Shown in pieces: positions 16,895 through 24,526 of a stretch of 57,039 bases of DNA. Made by a program: the position numbers and the translations under genes. Numbering within the stretch: position 1 is the first letter of the stretch; each line of letters begins with the position of its first letter. This DNA is from Acidobacteriota bacterium. GTDB lineage: Bacteria > Acidobacteriota > Terriglobia > Bryobacterales > Bryobacteraceae. The stretch is from positions 1 through 57,039 of the forward strand of contig CANIVU010000053.1 of NCBI GenBank assembly GCA_947470805.1, in the 5' to 3' direction. The notes beneath the pieces were generated by a model. That model was not told where the DNA came from. It searched no databases and saw only the letters and a list, made by a program, of their open reading frames with translations.

Positions 16895-17942
16895 TCAATT
16901 CACCGTCATCAACCACGAAAAGCTGGAGCGCTTCGCCCAGCAACTCCTCGAAGGCGTAGGCGTCGCCCCAAACCGCGCCGCGCTCGTCGCCTCCAACCTC
17001 ATCTTCGGCAATCTCCGCGGCGTCGACTCGCACGGCATGCAACTGCTGCCCTACTACCTCGACCAGCTAAAGAACGGCCTCATCAACGGAGCCGAGGACG
17101 GCCACGCCATTCGCGAGAGCGGCGCGACGATGCTTTACAACGCCAACAACGGCCTGGGCGCGGTAACGTCGACCATATGCTGCGACCACGCCATCCGCCT
17201 GGCGAAACAGAACGGCATAGCGTTCGTAGTAGCAAGAGACGCCAACCATTTCGGAGCCGCCGCCTACTGGGGCCGCAAGATATCGAGCAACGGTCTAATC
17301 GGCTTCGCCTTCTGCAACGCCTCGCCGATCGTCCCGCCCTACCAAGCCAAGGACCCGCGTTTAGGAACAAACCCCATCTGCATGTCCGTCCCCGGCGAGC
17401 CCGAAAACGCGTGGCTCTTAGACATGGCAACAACAACAGTAGCTGCGAACCGAATCTTCAAGGCCTATCACAACAAGCAGGAAGAGATCCCCGCCGGCTG
17501 GGCCATGGATAAGGAAGGCCGTCCAACCACAAACACAGTCGAAGCCTTCAACGGCCTGATCATGCCCCTAGGCGGCTACAAGGGAACAGGCCTGTCAGTA
17601 ATGGTAGAAATCCTCTGCGCCATCCTCGGCGGCGGAGCCATGAGCACGGAAGTAGGCGGCCTCCGCGTCAAGGATCGCCCCATGGGCGTAAGCCACAGCT
17701 TCCTAGCCATCGACCCCGCAAGATTCGTCGGCGCGGACGAATTCGGAACCCGCATGGACAAGCTAACAAACTATCTCCACAGCGCCACCCCCGGAGCCGG
17801 TTTCGACGAAGTCCTAATCGCCGGCGAACCCGAGAGCCGCTTCGAAAAGCAGCGAAGAGAATCGGGAATCCCCCTAGGCCCCGGCGAATGGCAGCGCCTG
17901 CTCGACTGGTCCGCCACCCTCTCCGTCTTACCCCCGTCTTAA
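16887..17942 (+). CDS. Ldh-family (malate/L-lactate dehydrogenase type 2) oxidoreductase
   Basis: The 351-residue product belongs to the NAD(P)-dependent family typified by YbiC, YiaK and malate/L-sulfolactate dehydrogenases, which is unrelated to classical Rossmann-fold LDH. Markers are NLRGVDSHGMQLLPYYLDQL, NANNGLGAV, ARDANHFGAAAYWGRK with the catalytic His, GTNPICMSVPGE and LPLGGYKGTGL-type end (MPLGGYKGTGLSVMVEILCA). It reduces 2-keto acids or oxidises 2-hydroxy acids. It is the last gene of the SDR-lipoprotein-GAF run. Its stop codon lies inside a 43-base repeat that recurs at 28769. Confidence 0.92.
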   Translation: MADQFTVINHEKLERFAQQLLEGVGVAPNRAALVASNLIFGNLRGVDSHGMQLLPYYLDQLKNGLINGAEDGHAIRESGATMLYNANNGLGAVTSTICCDHAIRLAKQNGIAFVVARDANHFGAAAYWGRKISSNGLIGFAFCNASPIVPPYQAKDPRLGTNPICMSVPGEPENAWLLDMATTTVAANRIFKAYHNKQEEIPAGWAMDKEGRPTTNTVEAFNGLIMPLGGYKGTGLSVMVEILCAILGGGAMSTEVGGLRVKDRPMGVSHSFLAIDPARFVGADEFGTRMDKLTNYLHSATPGAGFDEVLIAGEPESRFEKQRRESGIPLGPGEWQRLLDWSATLSVLPPS

Positions 17943-17977
17943 ACCCGTGTCAGTCACCTTATTTTTTTCCGTAAAAC
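17935..17977. repeat. Dispersed 43-bp repeat, copy 1
   Basis: Bases 17935-17977 match 28769-28811 with two differences. The shared core begins CGTCTTAAACCCGTGTCAGT and ends TCCGTAAAAC, with a T-rich middle. This copy includes the stop codon of the Ldh-type gene. The T-run after GTCAGTCACC could work as a terminator tail. Confidence 0.85.
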
Positions 17978-18004
17978 GTTCCGACGACACAACCCGGGCG
18001 AAGC

Positions 18005-18060
18005 GGGATGGCTGTCATCCCAGAACCCCCCAGCCTTTTCCTAGGTGACTGTCACCTGGG
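18005..18060. repeat. Pair of palindromes downstream of repeat copy 1
   Basis: GGGATG-GCTGT-CATCCC (18005-18021) is a six-base-pair hairpin. AGGTGAC-T-GTCACCT (18043-18057) is a perfect palindrome that extends to 18040-18060 with one T:G pair. GGTGACTG in it is the complement of the CAGTCACC of the 43-base repeat, so these pieces may belong to one REP-like element of about 125 bases. Confidence 0.6.
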
Positions 18061-18090
18061 AAAACCCCGAGAGGCGCCCGGCGCGAAATC

Positions 18091-18195
18091 CTAGTGCATC
18101 GCCCCAAACTCCTTCACGCTCCCATCCTGCCCCACTTCAATCCAGACCGCCTCCTCCACCTCTCCGTACCCTCCGCCGCGACGAACCCAATACAT
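18091..18195 (-). CDS. Very small ORF, unknown function (34 aa)
   Basis: The ATG at 18195 overlaps the TAA of the preceding small ORF (TAATG). The peptide begins MYWVRRGGGYGEVEEAVWIE and ends in SVKEFGAMH. It has a balanced residue composition and G-rich coding strand like other minus-strand genes here, so it looks protein-like rather than random. It may be an independent tiny gene, or the end of a single ancestral protein whose frame was broken at the join with the upstream ORF. I do not recognise it. Confidence 0.35.
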   Translation of the reverse strand: MYWVRRGGGYGEVEEAVWIEVGQDGSVKEFGAMH

Positions 18196-18365
18196 TAATC
18201 TCCCGCCGCCATCCGCCGCAAGAAGGCCTCAGCGACGCGCTCCGGACCACGATCCCGCAACGGATTCATCACCGGGAACCCCCGAGGCCGCACGGCGCCC
18301 AGATCCCAATTCACCACAAACAACACGGCCCGGTCCCGACAAACAAACAATAACCCCACCCCCAC
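18195..18365 (-). CDS. Small ORF, unknown function (56 aa)
   Basis: From the GTG at 18365 the 56-residue peptide contains GLLFVCRDRAVLFVVNWDLG, VRPRGFPVMNPLRDRG and PERVAEAFLRRMAAGD. The pattern of two beta strands and a C-terminal helix looks like real protein. It begins 19 bases after the stop of the unknown gene at 18385-18882, so the three could form a minus-strand operon. No clear ribosome-binding site is seen. In-frame sequence is open upstream to 18482 without a better start, which leaves room for a broken longer gene. Confidence 0.35.
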   Translation of the reverse strand: MGVGLLFVCRDRAVLFVVNWDLGAVRPRGFPVMNPLRDRGPERVAEAFLRRMAAGD

Positions 18366-18384
18366 CGCGCCAATTTCAGCCCCC

Positions 18385-18882
18385 TCACAAATACAGCAAC
18401 TCCACCTTCACATGAAACGGCACCAACTCCCGCCGCCGCAACTCCACCTGCCGAACAAACTCCTTCCGATACTCCCCATCCGTCATCGCCCCATAAAATA
18501 ACCGCCACGCCTCCCGCACCTCCGCCTCCAATCGCGGCACGCACTTATGCGAAACCCAAGCCGCCTCGCCCAACCGGTCATACCCCAACCCCCCCAGCCG
18601 CACCCCAATCCCCTCCCGCCACTCCCCCCGCCACGTCGGCAAATCCCACCCCGCCACAAACCCCGGCTCAAAATAATCCGCCGCTACCATCCGCCCCGCC
18701 CCCGCCTCGCCCAGCAAAAACTCCGCCATATCCCGATACTGCATCTGAAACGCCGTCTCGGCATGCATCCGCCACGGCGCCAAACCAAACATCGCAAAAT
18801 GCCCCGCCGACAAGAGCGACGTGTACGTATACACCACCGGCTCAATCGCAGCCATCTTTTGCTCGCGGCTCGGCAACATCAT
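18385..18882 (-). CDS. Hypothetical protein (165 aa)
   Basis: I do not recognise a family. The product starts MMLPSREQKMAAIEPVVYTY and contains HAETAFQMQYRDMAEFLL, a Trp-rich segment (GWDLPTWRGEWREGIG) and a helical C-terminus ending FHVKVELLYL. It has no signal peptide or membrane helix. The Met at residue 10 is an alternative start. A much longer open frame upstream would run through xseB and ispA on the other strand and is rejected. It is divergent from xseB, with about 50 bases between the starts. Confidence 0.6.
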   Translation of the reverse strand: MMLPSREQKMAAIEPVVYTYTSLLSAGHFAMFGLAPWRMHAETAFQMQYRDMAEFLLGEAGAGRMVAADYFEPGFVAGWDLPTWRGEWREGIGVRLGGLGYDRLGEAAWVSHKCVPRLEAEVREAWRLFYGAMTDGEYRKEFVRQVELRRRELVPFHVKVELLYL

Positions 18883-18918
18883 AGCCCATCCTACCCCAGC
18901 CCGAACCCCCACCCGCGT

Positions 18919-18924
18919 TACAAT
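18919..18924 (+). promoter_or_regulatory. Candidate -10 box (TACAAT) for the xseB operon
   Basis: TACAAT ends 10 bases before the xseB ATG, in the short gap between divergent genes. If used, the transcript would have a very short leader or be leaderless. Confidence 0.3.
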
Positions 18925-18934
18925 AGCCGAAAGC

Positions 18935-19168
18935 ATGCCTGAAGCCCCGCCCCCCGACTGGAACTTCGAACAAGGCCTCGCCGACCTCGAATCCGTCGTC
19001 AAGGAACTCGAGTCCGGCGACCTGCCCCTCGAAAAAGCCATCGAAGTTTTCGAACGCGGCGTCACCCTCTCCGACCGCTGCCGAAAAGAACTCGAAGACG
19101 CCGAAACCCGCGTCGAAATCCTCCTGAACCGCTCCGAACCCGCCCCCTTCGACCCCACCAAAGAATGA
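18935..19168 (+). CDS. xseB: Exodeoxyribonuclease VII small subunit
   Basis: XseB joins the large subunit XseA in an enzyme that degrades single-stranded DNA. The 77-residue product has the family core NFEQGLADLESVVKELESGD, then LPLEKAIEVFERGVTLSDRC and KELEDAETRVEILL, a two-helix coiled hairpin. The ATG at 18935 is the natural start; upstream in-frame residues are shadow. Its stop overlaps the ispA start by four bases. The order xseB-ispA is widespread in bacteria, often followed by dxs or tlyA. xseA is not in the window. Confidence 0.95.
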   Translation: MPEAPPPDWNFEQGLADLESVVKELESGDLPLEKAIEVFERGVTLSDRCRKELEDAETRVEILLNRSEPAPFDPTKE

Positions 19169-20049
19169 ACCTGAAAGAATATCTCGCCGCCCGCATCCAA
19201 ATCGTCGAAGCCGCTCTCGAACGCTGGGTGCCAGCCGAAACCGTCGCCCCCCAAACCATCCACCGCGCCATGCGCTACAGCCTCTTCGCCGGCGGCAAAC
19301 GCATCCGCCCCGTCCTCTGCATCGGCGCGGCCGAAGCCCTGGGCGCCAGCCCCAAAGGCATCGAAGACGCCGCCTGCACGCTGGAGATGATCCATACCTA
19401 CTCGCTCATACACGACGATCTCCCCGCCCTCGACAACGACGATCTCCGCCGCGGCCGCCCGACCAATCACGTAGTCTTCGGCGAAGCCATGGCCATCCTC
19501 GCCGGCGACTCTCTTCTCACTCTCGCCTTCGAAACCCTCGGCAAACTCCCCCATGCCAGCGACCTCACCAAAGCCCGCTTAGTAGCCGAACTCGCCACCG
19601 CCTCCGGCACCGTAGGAGGCATGATCGGCGGCCAGGTCCACGACATCGAAGGCGAACGCCAGCCTCCCACCGCCGAGCTGCTCGAAGCTATCCACCGCGC
19701 CAAAACCGGCGCCCTCCTCCGCGCCAGTGTCCGCATGGGAGCCATCTACGCCGGCGCCAACGCCGAACAACTCGACGCCCTCTCCCGCTACGGCGAACAC
19801 ACCGGCCTCGCCTTCCAAATCGTCGACGACATCCTCGACGTTGAAGAATCCGCCGAAACATTGGGCAAAACCCCCGGCAAAGATCAGGCCCAACAAAAGA
19901 TCACCTTCCCCGCCGTCTACGGCCTGGAAAAATCGAAGCAAATGGCTGAAGCCGAACGCCTCGCCGCCCACGAAGCCCTCAAACCATTCGGCGAAGCCGC
20001 CGAACCCCTGGCCGAACTCGCCGATTTCATCGTGAAGCGCAAAGCATGA
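19165..20049 (+). CDS. ispA: Polyprenyl synthetase (farnesyl/geranylgeranyl diphosphate synthase)
   Basis: This enzyme condenses isopentenyl diphosphate onto allylic diphosphates to make isoprenoid chains. The 294-residue product has GGKRIRPVLC, the first Asp-rich region HDDLPALDNDDLRRGRPTNH and the second, FQIVDDILDVE. The residues before the first Asp-rich motif (EMIHTYSLIHDD) resemble bacterial FPP synthases. Chain length cannot be assigned with certainty. It overlaps xseB upstream and tlyA downstream by four bases each. Confidence 0.95.
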   Translation: MNLKEYLAARIQIVEAALERWVPAETVAPQTIHRAMRYSLFAGGKRIRPVLCIGAAEALGASPKGIEDAACTLEMIHTYSLIHDDLPALDNDDLRRGRPTNHVVFGEAMAILAGDSLLTLAFETLGKLPHASDLTKARLVAELATASGTVGGMIGGQVHDIEGERQPPTAELLEAIHRAKTGALLRASVRMGAIYAGANAEQLDALSRYGEHTGLAFQIVDDILDVEESAETLGKTPGKDQAQQKITFPAVYGLEKSKQMAEAERLAAHEALKPFGEAAEPLAELADFIVKRKA

Positions 20050-20777
20050 AAACCCCGCGGATGCGCCTGGATCAGCTACTCTTCGAACGAGGTCTGGCCG
20101 GCTCCCGCGAAAAGGCCAAGGCCCTCATCCTCGCCGGCCAGGTCAAGGTCAACGGCCAGCGTTCCGACAAAGCCGGCAAAGAAATTGACATCGATGCCGC
20201 GATCGACGTCGCCGCCCCGCCGCCATACGTTTCCCGCGGCGGCCATAAGCTCGCCCAAGCCCTCGACCATTGGGCCATCGATCCCACCAATAAAGTCTGC
20301 CTCGACATCGGCTCCTCCACCGGCGGCTTCACAGACTGTCTCCTCCAGCGCGGCGCCCTCCGCGTATACGCCTTCGACGTCGGCACAAATCAGATGGATT
20401 ACCGCCTCCGAATGGACCCCAGAGTCGTCCTCCGCGAAGGCGTCAACGCCCGCAATCTCCAACCCGCCGACACCCCCGAACCCTCCGCCCTCGCCGTCGC
20501 CGACGTCAGCTTCATCAGCGTGACGATTATTCTTCCTGCACTCCCGCCGCTTCTGTGCGAAGATGGCGAACTAGTTATCCTCGTGAAACCGCAATTCGAA
20601 GTGGGCCGTGAACAGGTCGGAAAAGGCGGCATCGTCCGCGAACCCCAACTGCACCAGCAGGCAATCCACCGCGTTTCCACCGCCGCCCAAGCCCTCGGCT
20701 ACCGAACAGAAATAATCGACAGCCCCATCCTCGGCGCCGAAGGAAACAAGGAATTCCTCCTCTATGCAAGACATTAA
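20046..20777 (+). CDS. tlyA: TlyA-family rRNA 2'-O-methyltransferase
   Basis: TlyA methylates ribose 2'-O positions in 16S and 23S rRNA in some bacteria. The 243-residue product has an N-terminal S4 RNA-binding domain (MRLDQLLFERGLAGSREKAK, then LAGQVKVNG). An FtsJ-type methyltransferase domain follows: SRGGHKLAQALDHW, CLDIGSSTGGFTDCLLQRGA as the SAM site, then VADVSFISVTIILPAL and VILVKPQFEVGR. The xseB-ispA-tlyA-nadK order with overlaps on every junction indicates one operon. The 3' end overlaps nadK by 14 bases. Confidence 0.95.
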   Translation: MKTPRMRLDQLLFERGLAGSREKAKALILAGQVKVNGQRSDKAGKEIDIDAAIDVAAPPPYVSRGGHKLAQALDHWAIDPTNKVCLDIGSSTGGFTDCLLQRGALRVYAFDVGTNQMDYRLRMDPRVVLREGVNARNLQPADTPEPSALAVADVSFISVTIILPALPPLLCEDGELVILVKPQFEVGREQVGKGGIVREPQLHQQAIHRVSTAAQALGYRTEIIDSPILGAEGNKEFLLYARH

Positions 20778-21627
20778 AATTGTCGGCATCTTCTCCCGCC
20801 CCAACGTCGAACGCGCCCCCGAGGTCCTCGCCCAGCTCCTCGCCTGGCTCGACGAACGCGGCATCACCGCCCACCTCGACGAAGTCTCCGCCAAATACGT
20901 CAATCGCACCGACGGCATCTCCCGCGAACACGTCCCCGACGGCACCCAGCTCATCATCGTCCTCGGTGGCGACGGCACCCTCCTCTCCGCCGCCCGCTCC
21001 ATCAACGGCCGGCCCATCCCCCTCTTCGCCGCCAACCTCGGCTCCCTTGGCTTCCTCACCGCCATCACCGTCGAACAGCTCTTCCCGGAACTCGAACGCT
21101 ACCTCCGCGGTGAACACCGCATCGGCCTCCGCCGCATGCTCCACTGCGAAGTCATCCGCGGCGAAGAAACCGTCGCCAGCTACGAAGCCCTGAACGACGT
21201 CGTGCTGACAAAAATGGCCCTCGCCCGCGTCATCGATCTCGAGGTCTACTGGGACAAACATTTCATCTGTAAGTACAAAGCGGACGGGCTCATCATCTCC
21301 ACACCCACCGGGTCCACGGCGTATTCACTCGCCGCCGGAGGGCCCATCATTTTTCCGCAGGTGGCCGCGTTGACCATCACCCCGATTTGCCCGCACATGC
21401 TAACCAATCGCCCTGTGATCGTGCCTGATTCTAGCGCCATCACCGTGTGGGCGCGCAGCGACGACGAGGAGATCTATCTCACCGTAGACGGCCAGGTGGG
21501 ACAGCCTCTCATGCGCGGAGACCGCGTGGTCTGCCGCAGTTCCGAGCACACGTTGCAACTCGTCCGGCCCCCGAAGATGCTGTTCTTCGATGTCCTCCGT
21601 CAAAAACTCAAATGGGGAGAACGTTAA
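20764..21627 (+). CDS. nadK: NAD kinase
   Basis: NadK phosphorylates NAD to NADP using ATP or polyphosphate. The 287-residue product has the diagnostic LGGDGTLLSAARS at residues 67-79, NLGSLGFLTA, and PTGSTAYSLAAGGPI. A conserved C-terminal strand set (TVDGQVGQPLMRGDRVVC) completes the fold. It overlaps tlyA, and its stop directly abuts the ATG of the symporter gene, so the operon probably continues. Confidence 0.97.
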   Translation: MQDIKIVGIFSRPNVERAPEVLAQLLAWLDERGITAHLDEVSAKYVNRTDGISREHVPDGTQLIIVLGGDGTLLSAARSINGRPIPLFAANLGSLGFLTAITVEQLFPELERYLRGEHRIGLRRMLHCEVIRGEETVASYEALNDVVLTKMALARVIDLEVYWDKHFICKYKADGLIISTPTGSTAYSLAAGGPIIFPQVAALTITPICPHMLTNRPVIVPDSSAITVWARSDDEEIYLTVDGQVGQPLMRGDRVVCRSSEHTLQLVRPPKMLFFDVLRQKLKWGER

Positions 21628-22872
21628 ATGGGAATTCTCGGCAAGATCTCCGCTACCGGATGGATCTTCATCGCAATGGCGGCTGGTGTCGCACTCGGGG
21701 TACTCGCCCCCGATGTGGCGAAACAACTCACGCCCGCCAGCAATATCTTTCTGAAGCTGATTAAGAGCATCATCGCGCCCCTGCTTTTCGCGACGCTCGT
21801 CTACGGCATCGCCGCCTCCGGCAATGTCAAAACCATGGGCCGCGTCGGCGGCAAAGCCATTCTCTACTTTGAAATCGTCACGACCATCGCCCTCTTCTTG
21901 GGCCTCGGCGCCGTCAACATCATCCGCCCCGGCGCTGGCCAGCATGTCGAACCCGCCGCCGCCGCCACCGGAGCCGTCGCCGCCGTACCCAAGCTCAAAG
22001 AACCACCCACGGTCGGCGAGATTCTTGAACACACCTTCCCCTCCAGCGTCATCGACGCCATGGCCAAAGGCGAAGTCCTTCAACTGGTCGTCTTCTGCTT
22101 CATCTTCGGCGCCGCCTGTACCGCCATCGGCGACAAGTCAAAACCAATCGTCGAGTGGTGCGAATCGCTGGCGGAGGTCATGTTCCAATACACCCGCTAC
22201 GTCATGATGCTCGCCCCAGTCGGCGTCGGGGCGGCCATAGCGGTAACCGTAGGAGCCAAAGGCCTCGGCGTGCTCTTCACCCTCGGCAAGCTGTTGGTCA
22301 CCATGTACGCCGCCCTCATCGTCTTCGTGCTCTTCGTGCTCGGCACGGTGATCGTGGTCTGCCGCATCCCCATGGGCCGTTTCATCGAAGCGGTCAAGGA
22401 ACCCTGGCTCATCGCCTTCTCCACGGCCTCCAGCGAAGCCGCCCTCCCCAAAGCCCTCGAAAACATGGAGAAGTTCGGTGTGCCCAAACACATCGTCAGC
22501 TTCGTGCTGCCAACGGGCTATAGCTTCAACCTCGACGGCACCACCCTCTACCTCTCCGGCGCCAGTGTCTTCTGCGCCCAAGTAGCCGGCATCGAACTCA
22601 CCTGGAGCCAACAGCTCCTGATGATGCTAACCCTCATGCTAACCAGCAAAGGCGTAGCCGGCGTTCCCCGGGCATCTCTGGTGATCCTCTCCGGCACCAT
22701 CGCCACGTTCAGCATCCCCGCCGACGGCATCGCCATGATCCTCGGCATCGACGCTGTCCTCGACATGGCCCGTACCTCGGTGAACGTGCTAGGCAACTGC
22801 CTCGCCACCGCCGTCGTCGCCCGCTGGGAAGGCGTCGACCTCTCCAAAGCCCCCGACCTCATCGAGTCCTAA
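21628..22872 (+). CDS. Dicarboxylate/amino acid:cation symporter (DAACS family)
   Basis: The 414-residue inner-membrane protein belongs to the GltP/DctA/EAAT family that takes up glutamate, aspartate or C4-dicarboxylates with Na+ or H+. Seen motifs are the serine-rich re-entrant loop AFSTASSEAALPKALENMEK, the GYSFNLDGTTLYLSGASVF segment and the second loop MLTSKGVAGVPRASLVIL, followed by DMARTSVNVLGNCLATAVVA. Which anion it carries is not certain. It starts at the base after the nadK stop. Confidence 0.93.
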   Translation: MGILGKISATGWIFIAMAAGVALGVLAPDVAKQLTPASNIFLKLIKSIIAPLLFATLVYGIAASGNVKTMGRVGGKAILYFEIVTTIALFLGLGAVNIIRPGAGQHVEPAAAATGAVAAVPKLKEPPTVGEILEHTFPSSVIDAMAKGEVLQLVVFCFIFGAACTAIGDKSKPIVEWCESLAEVMFQYTRYVMMLAPVGVGAAIAVTVGAKGLGVLFTLGKLLVTMYAALIVFVLFVLGTVIVVCRIPMGRFIEAVKEPWLIAFSTASSEAALPKALENMEKFGVPKHIVSFVLPTGYSFNLDGTTLYLSGASVFCAQVAGIELTWSQQLLMMLTLMLTSKGVAGVPRASLVILSGTIATFSIPADGIAMILGIDAVLDMARTSVNVLGNCLATAVVARWEGVDLSKAPDLIES

Positions 22873-22904
22873 CCCCAATCCCCGCAATCCTGATCGCTCC
22901 ACCC

Positions 22905-23447
22905 ATGAGCGATCAGGATTGCGCGGAGTTCTGCTCCTTCCAACCCGATCTGCGGCTCGAAACAACCGCCGCCGGCGACCTACTCGTTCAGGCTCCAACC
23001 TATCCAAAAACCGGCGTCCGTAATCTCTACCTCGGACGCCACTTGGGAAACTGGGAAGAGAAGGATGGCCGCGGTATCACCTGCGACTCCTCCACCGGCT
23101 TTGTCCTGCCCAACGGCGCGCGCCGTTCCCCCAGCCTGTCCTGGACGCTCAAGTCCCGCATCGCGGAACTGGATTCACCAGAAGGTTTTTGGCATCTCTG
23201 CCCGGACTTCGTGATGGAATTCAAATCCCCCACCGACCGCCTCAAGACCCTCCACGCCAATATGACCGAATACCTGGAAAACGGAGCCCAACTCGGCTGG
23301 CTCATCGATCCCGAAACCTGCTCCGTCACCATCTACCGCCCCAACCAATCCCCCGAAACCCTCACCAACATCGACTCCCTCACCGCCCCCGAACCCCTGA
23401 CCGGATTCACCCTCGACCTCGCCGAAGTCTGGAACCCCCTCCAATAA
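22905..23447 (+). CDS. Uma2-family (DUF820) putative restriction-like nuclease
   Basis: The 180-residue product has the DUF820/Uma2 PD-(D/E)XK-like core: a domain beginning FSFQ-like (EFCSFQPDLRLETTAAGDLL), GITCDSSTGFVLPNGARRSP, then PDFVMEFKSPTDRLKTLHAN and ENGAQLGWLIDPETCSVTIY. The D-xExK catalytic pattern (D in CPDF, E-x-K in MEFKS) is present. These genes are very numerous in cyanobacteria and some acidobacteria, with unknown biological role. It is monocistronic and is followed by a bidirectional terminator. Confidence 0.88.
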   Translation: MSDQDCAEFCSFQPDLRLETTAAGDLLVQAPTYPKTGVRNLYLGRHLGNWEEKDGRGITCDSSTGFVLPNGARRSPSLSWTLKSRIAELDSPEGFWHLCPDFVMEFKSPTDRLKTLHANMTEYLENGAQLGWLIDPETCSVTIYRPNQSPETLTNIDSLTAPEPLTGFTLDLAEVWNPLQ

Positions 23448-23454
23448 AACGAAA

Positions 23455-23486
23455 GCGGCGCGATTCCCGCCAGGGAATCGCGCCGC
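23455..23486. terminator. Bidirectional intrinsic terminator
   Basis: A perfect 14-base-pair stem (GCGGCGCGATTCCC pairing with its complement) has the loop GCCA. It lies between the convergent Uma2 gene and the aldolase gene. On the minus strand it is followed by CTTTCGTTTTATT, a usable T-rich tail. Confidence 0.88.
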
Positions 23487-23507
23487 CAAACTACCCAACC
23501 GGAAAAA

Positions 23508-24503
23508 CTAGCCCAGCCGGCTAAACACCGACTTGGCAGCCTTGATCGAGTTGTTCACGTTCTCGATGTTCTTCACGCCTTCGGTGGACAACCAGTCTTC
23601 CAGAGCCTTGATGCCCTGCTTGCCGTAAACCGGAATGCCTTCTTTCCAGGTCGCACGGCCGCACAGCACGCCGCTGAAATCGGTGCCCGCTTCGGCCGCC
23701 AGCGCCAGGCTCTCGTTGAACTCGGCATTGGAAACGCCGGCGCTCAAATAGATGAACGGCTTGTCGGTCACGTCGGCCGCCTGACGGTACAGGTCCATCG
23801 CTTCTTTCTTCGTCTGCGCAATCTCGCCCTTGAACACGGAGCTGCCTTCCACGAAGTTCGCGTTCACCGGCACTTCCACCTTCAACACGTCCACCTTGTA
23901 CTGCGGCTTGGTGAATTCGGTCATGCTGCCAATGACAACCTGCGGCTTGATCTTCGCGTATTCCAAGCCCTTCTCGTCCCCGCCCTTCGGGTCATAGCCC
24001 ACGAATTCCAGGAAGAACGGAATCTGAATGTCTTCGCATTCGCTGCCGATCCGCTCCACGAACGCATGCTTGATGTCGTTCAAGTTCGGATCTTCAAACG
24101 GCGTGTAGTAGATCAGGATCTTCACGGCGTCGGCGCCCATGTCCTTGATGCGCTTGGCCGACAGGTGCGGCAACAGGTCCGGCAGACGGCCCGGCTGCGT
24201 GTTGTCGTAACCCGTCTCTTCATAGGCCAACAGCAATCCGGCGTTCTTCGAACGCGCCGCCGCCGCCGGCAATCCGAATTCCGGATCCAGCAAAATCGCC
24301 GAAGCATGCGGAGTGAGGATCTTCGATACAGCGATCTTGAACTCCTCCATCATCTCCTGCGTCACTTCCTTGGCCGAAATGCCCTTGGCCGACGCGATCG
24401 ACTTCTGCAACGATCCGCGCTGGTCCATGGCCGCCGCGGCAATCACGCCCCGATCGTCGGAGAGCGCAACAAGATGCTTACGTTTACCTTCTGAAATACT
24501 CAT
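23508..24503 (-). CDS. lacD: Tagatose 1,6-diphosphate aldolase-like class I aldolase
   Basis: The 331-residue product from the ATG at 24503 starts MSISEGKRKHLVALSDDRGV and matches the LacD family, which cleaves tagatose- or related ketose-1,6-bisphosphates into dihydroxyacetone phosphate and glyceraldehyde 3-phosphate. AAMDQRGSLQKSIASAKG is the N-terminal block. GADAVKILIYYTPFEDP holds the Schiff-base lysine, and CEDIQIPFFLEFVGYDP follows. Outside lactose operons these enzymes may act on other sugar phosphates, so the substrate is inferred. Codon use is less C/G skewed than in the neighbours, which fits high expression or a different origin. Confidence 0.9.
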   Translation of the reverse strand: MSISEGKRKHLVALSDDRGVIAAAAMDQRGSLQKSIASAKGISAKEVTQEMMEEFKIAVSKILTPHASAILLDPEFGLPAAAARSKNAGLLLAYEETGYDNTQPGRLPDLLPHLSAKRIKDMGADAVKILIYYTPFEDPNLNDIKHAFVERIGSECEDIQIPFFLEFVGYDPKGGDEKGLEYAKIKPQVVIGSMTEFTKPQYKVDVLKVEVPVNANFVEGSSVFKGEIAQTKKEAMDLYRQAADVTDKPFIYLSAGVSNAEFNESLALAAEAGTDFSGVLCGRATWKEGIPVYGKQGIKALEDWLSTEGVKNIENVNNSIKAAKSVFSRLG

Positions 24504-24526
24504 GATGACGAGATAGACTCCTGTTT

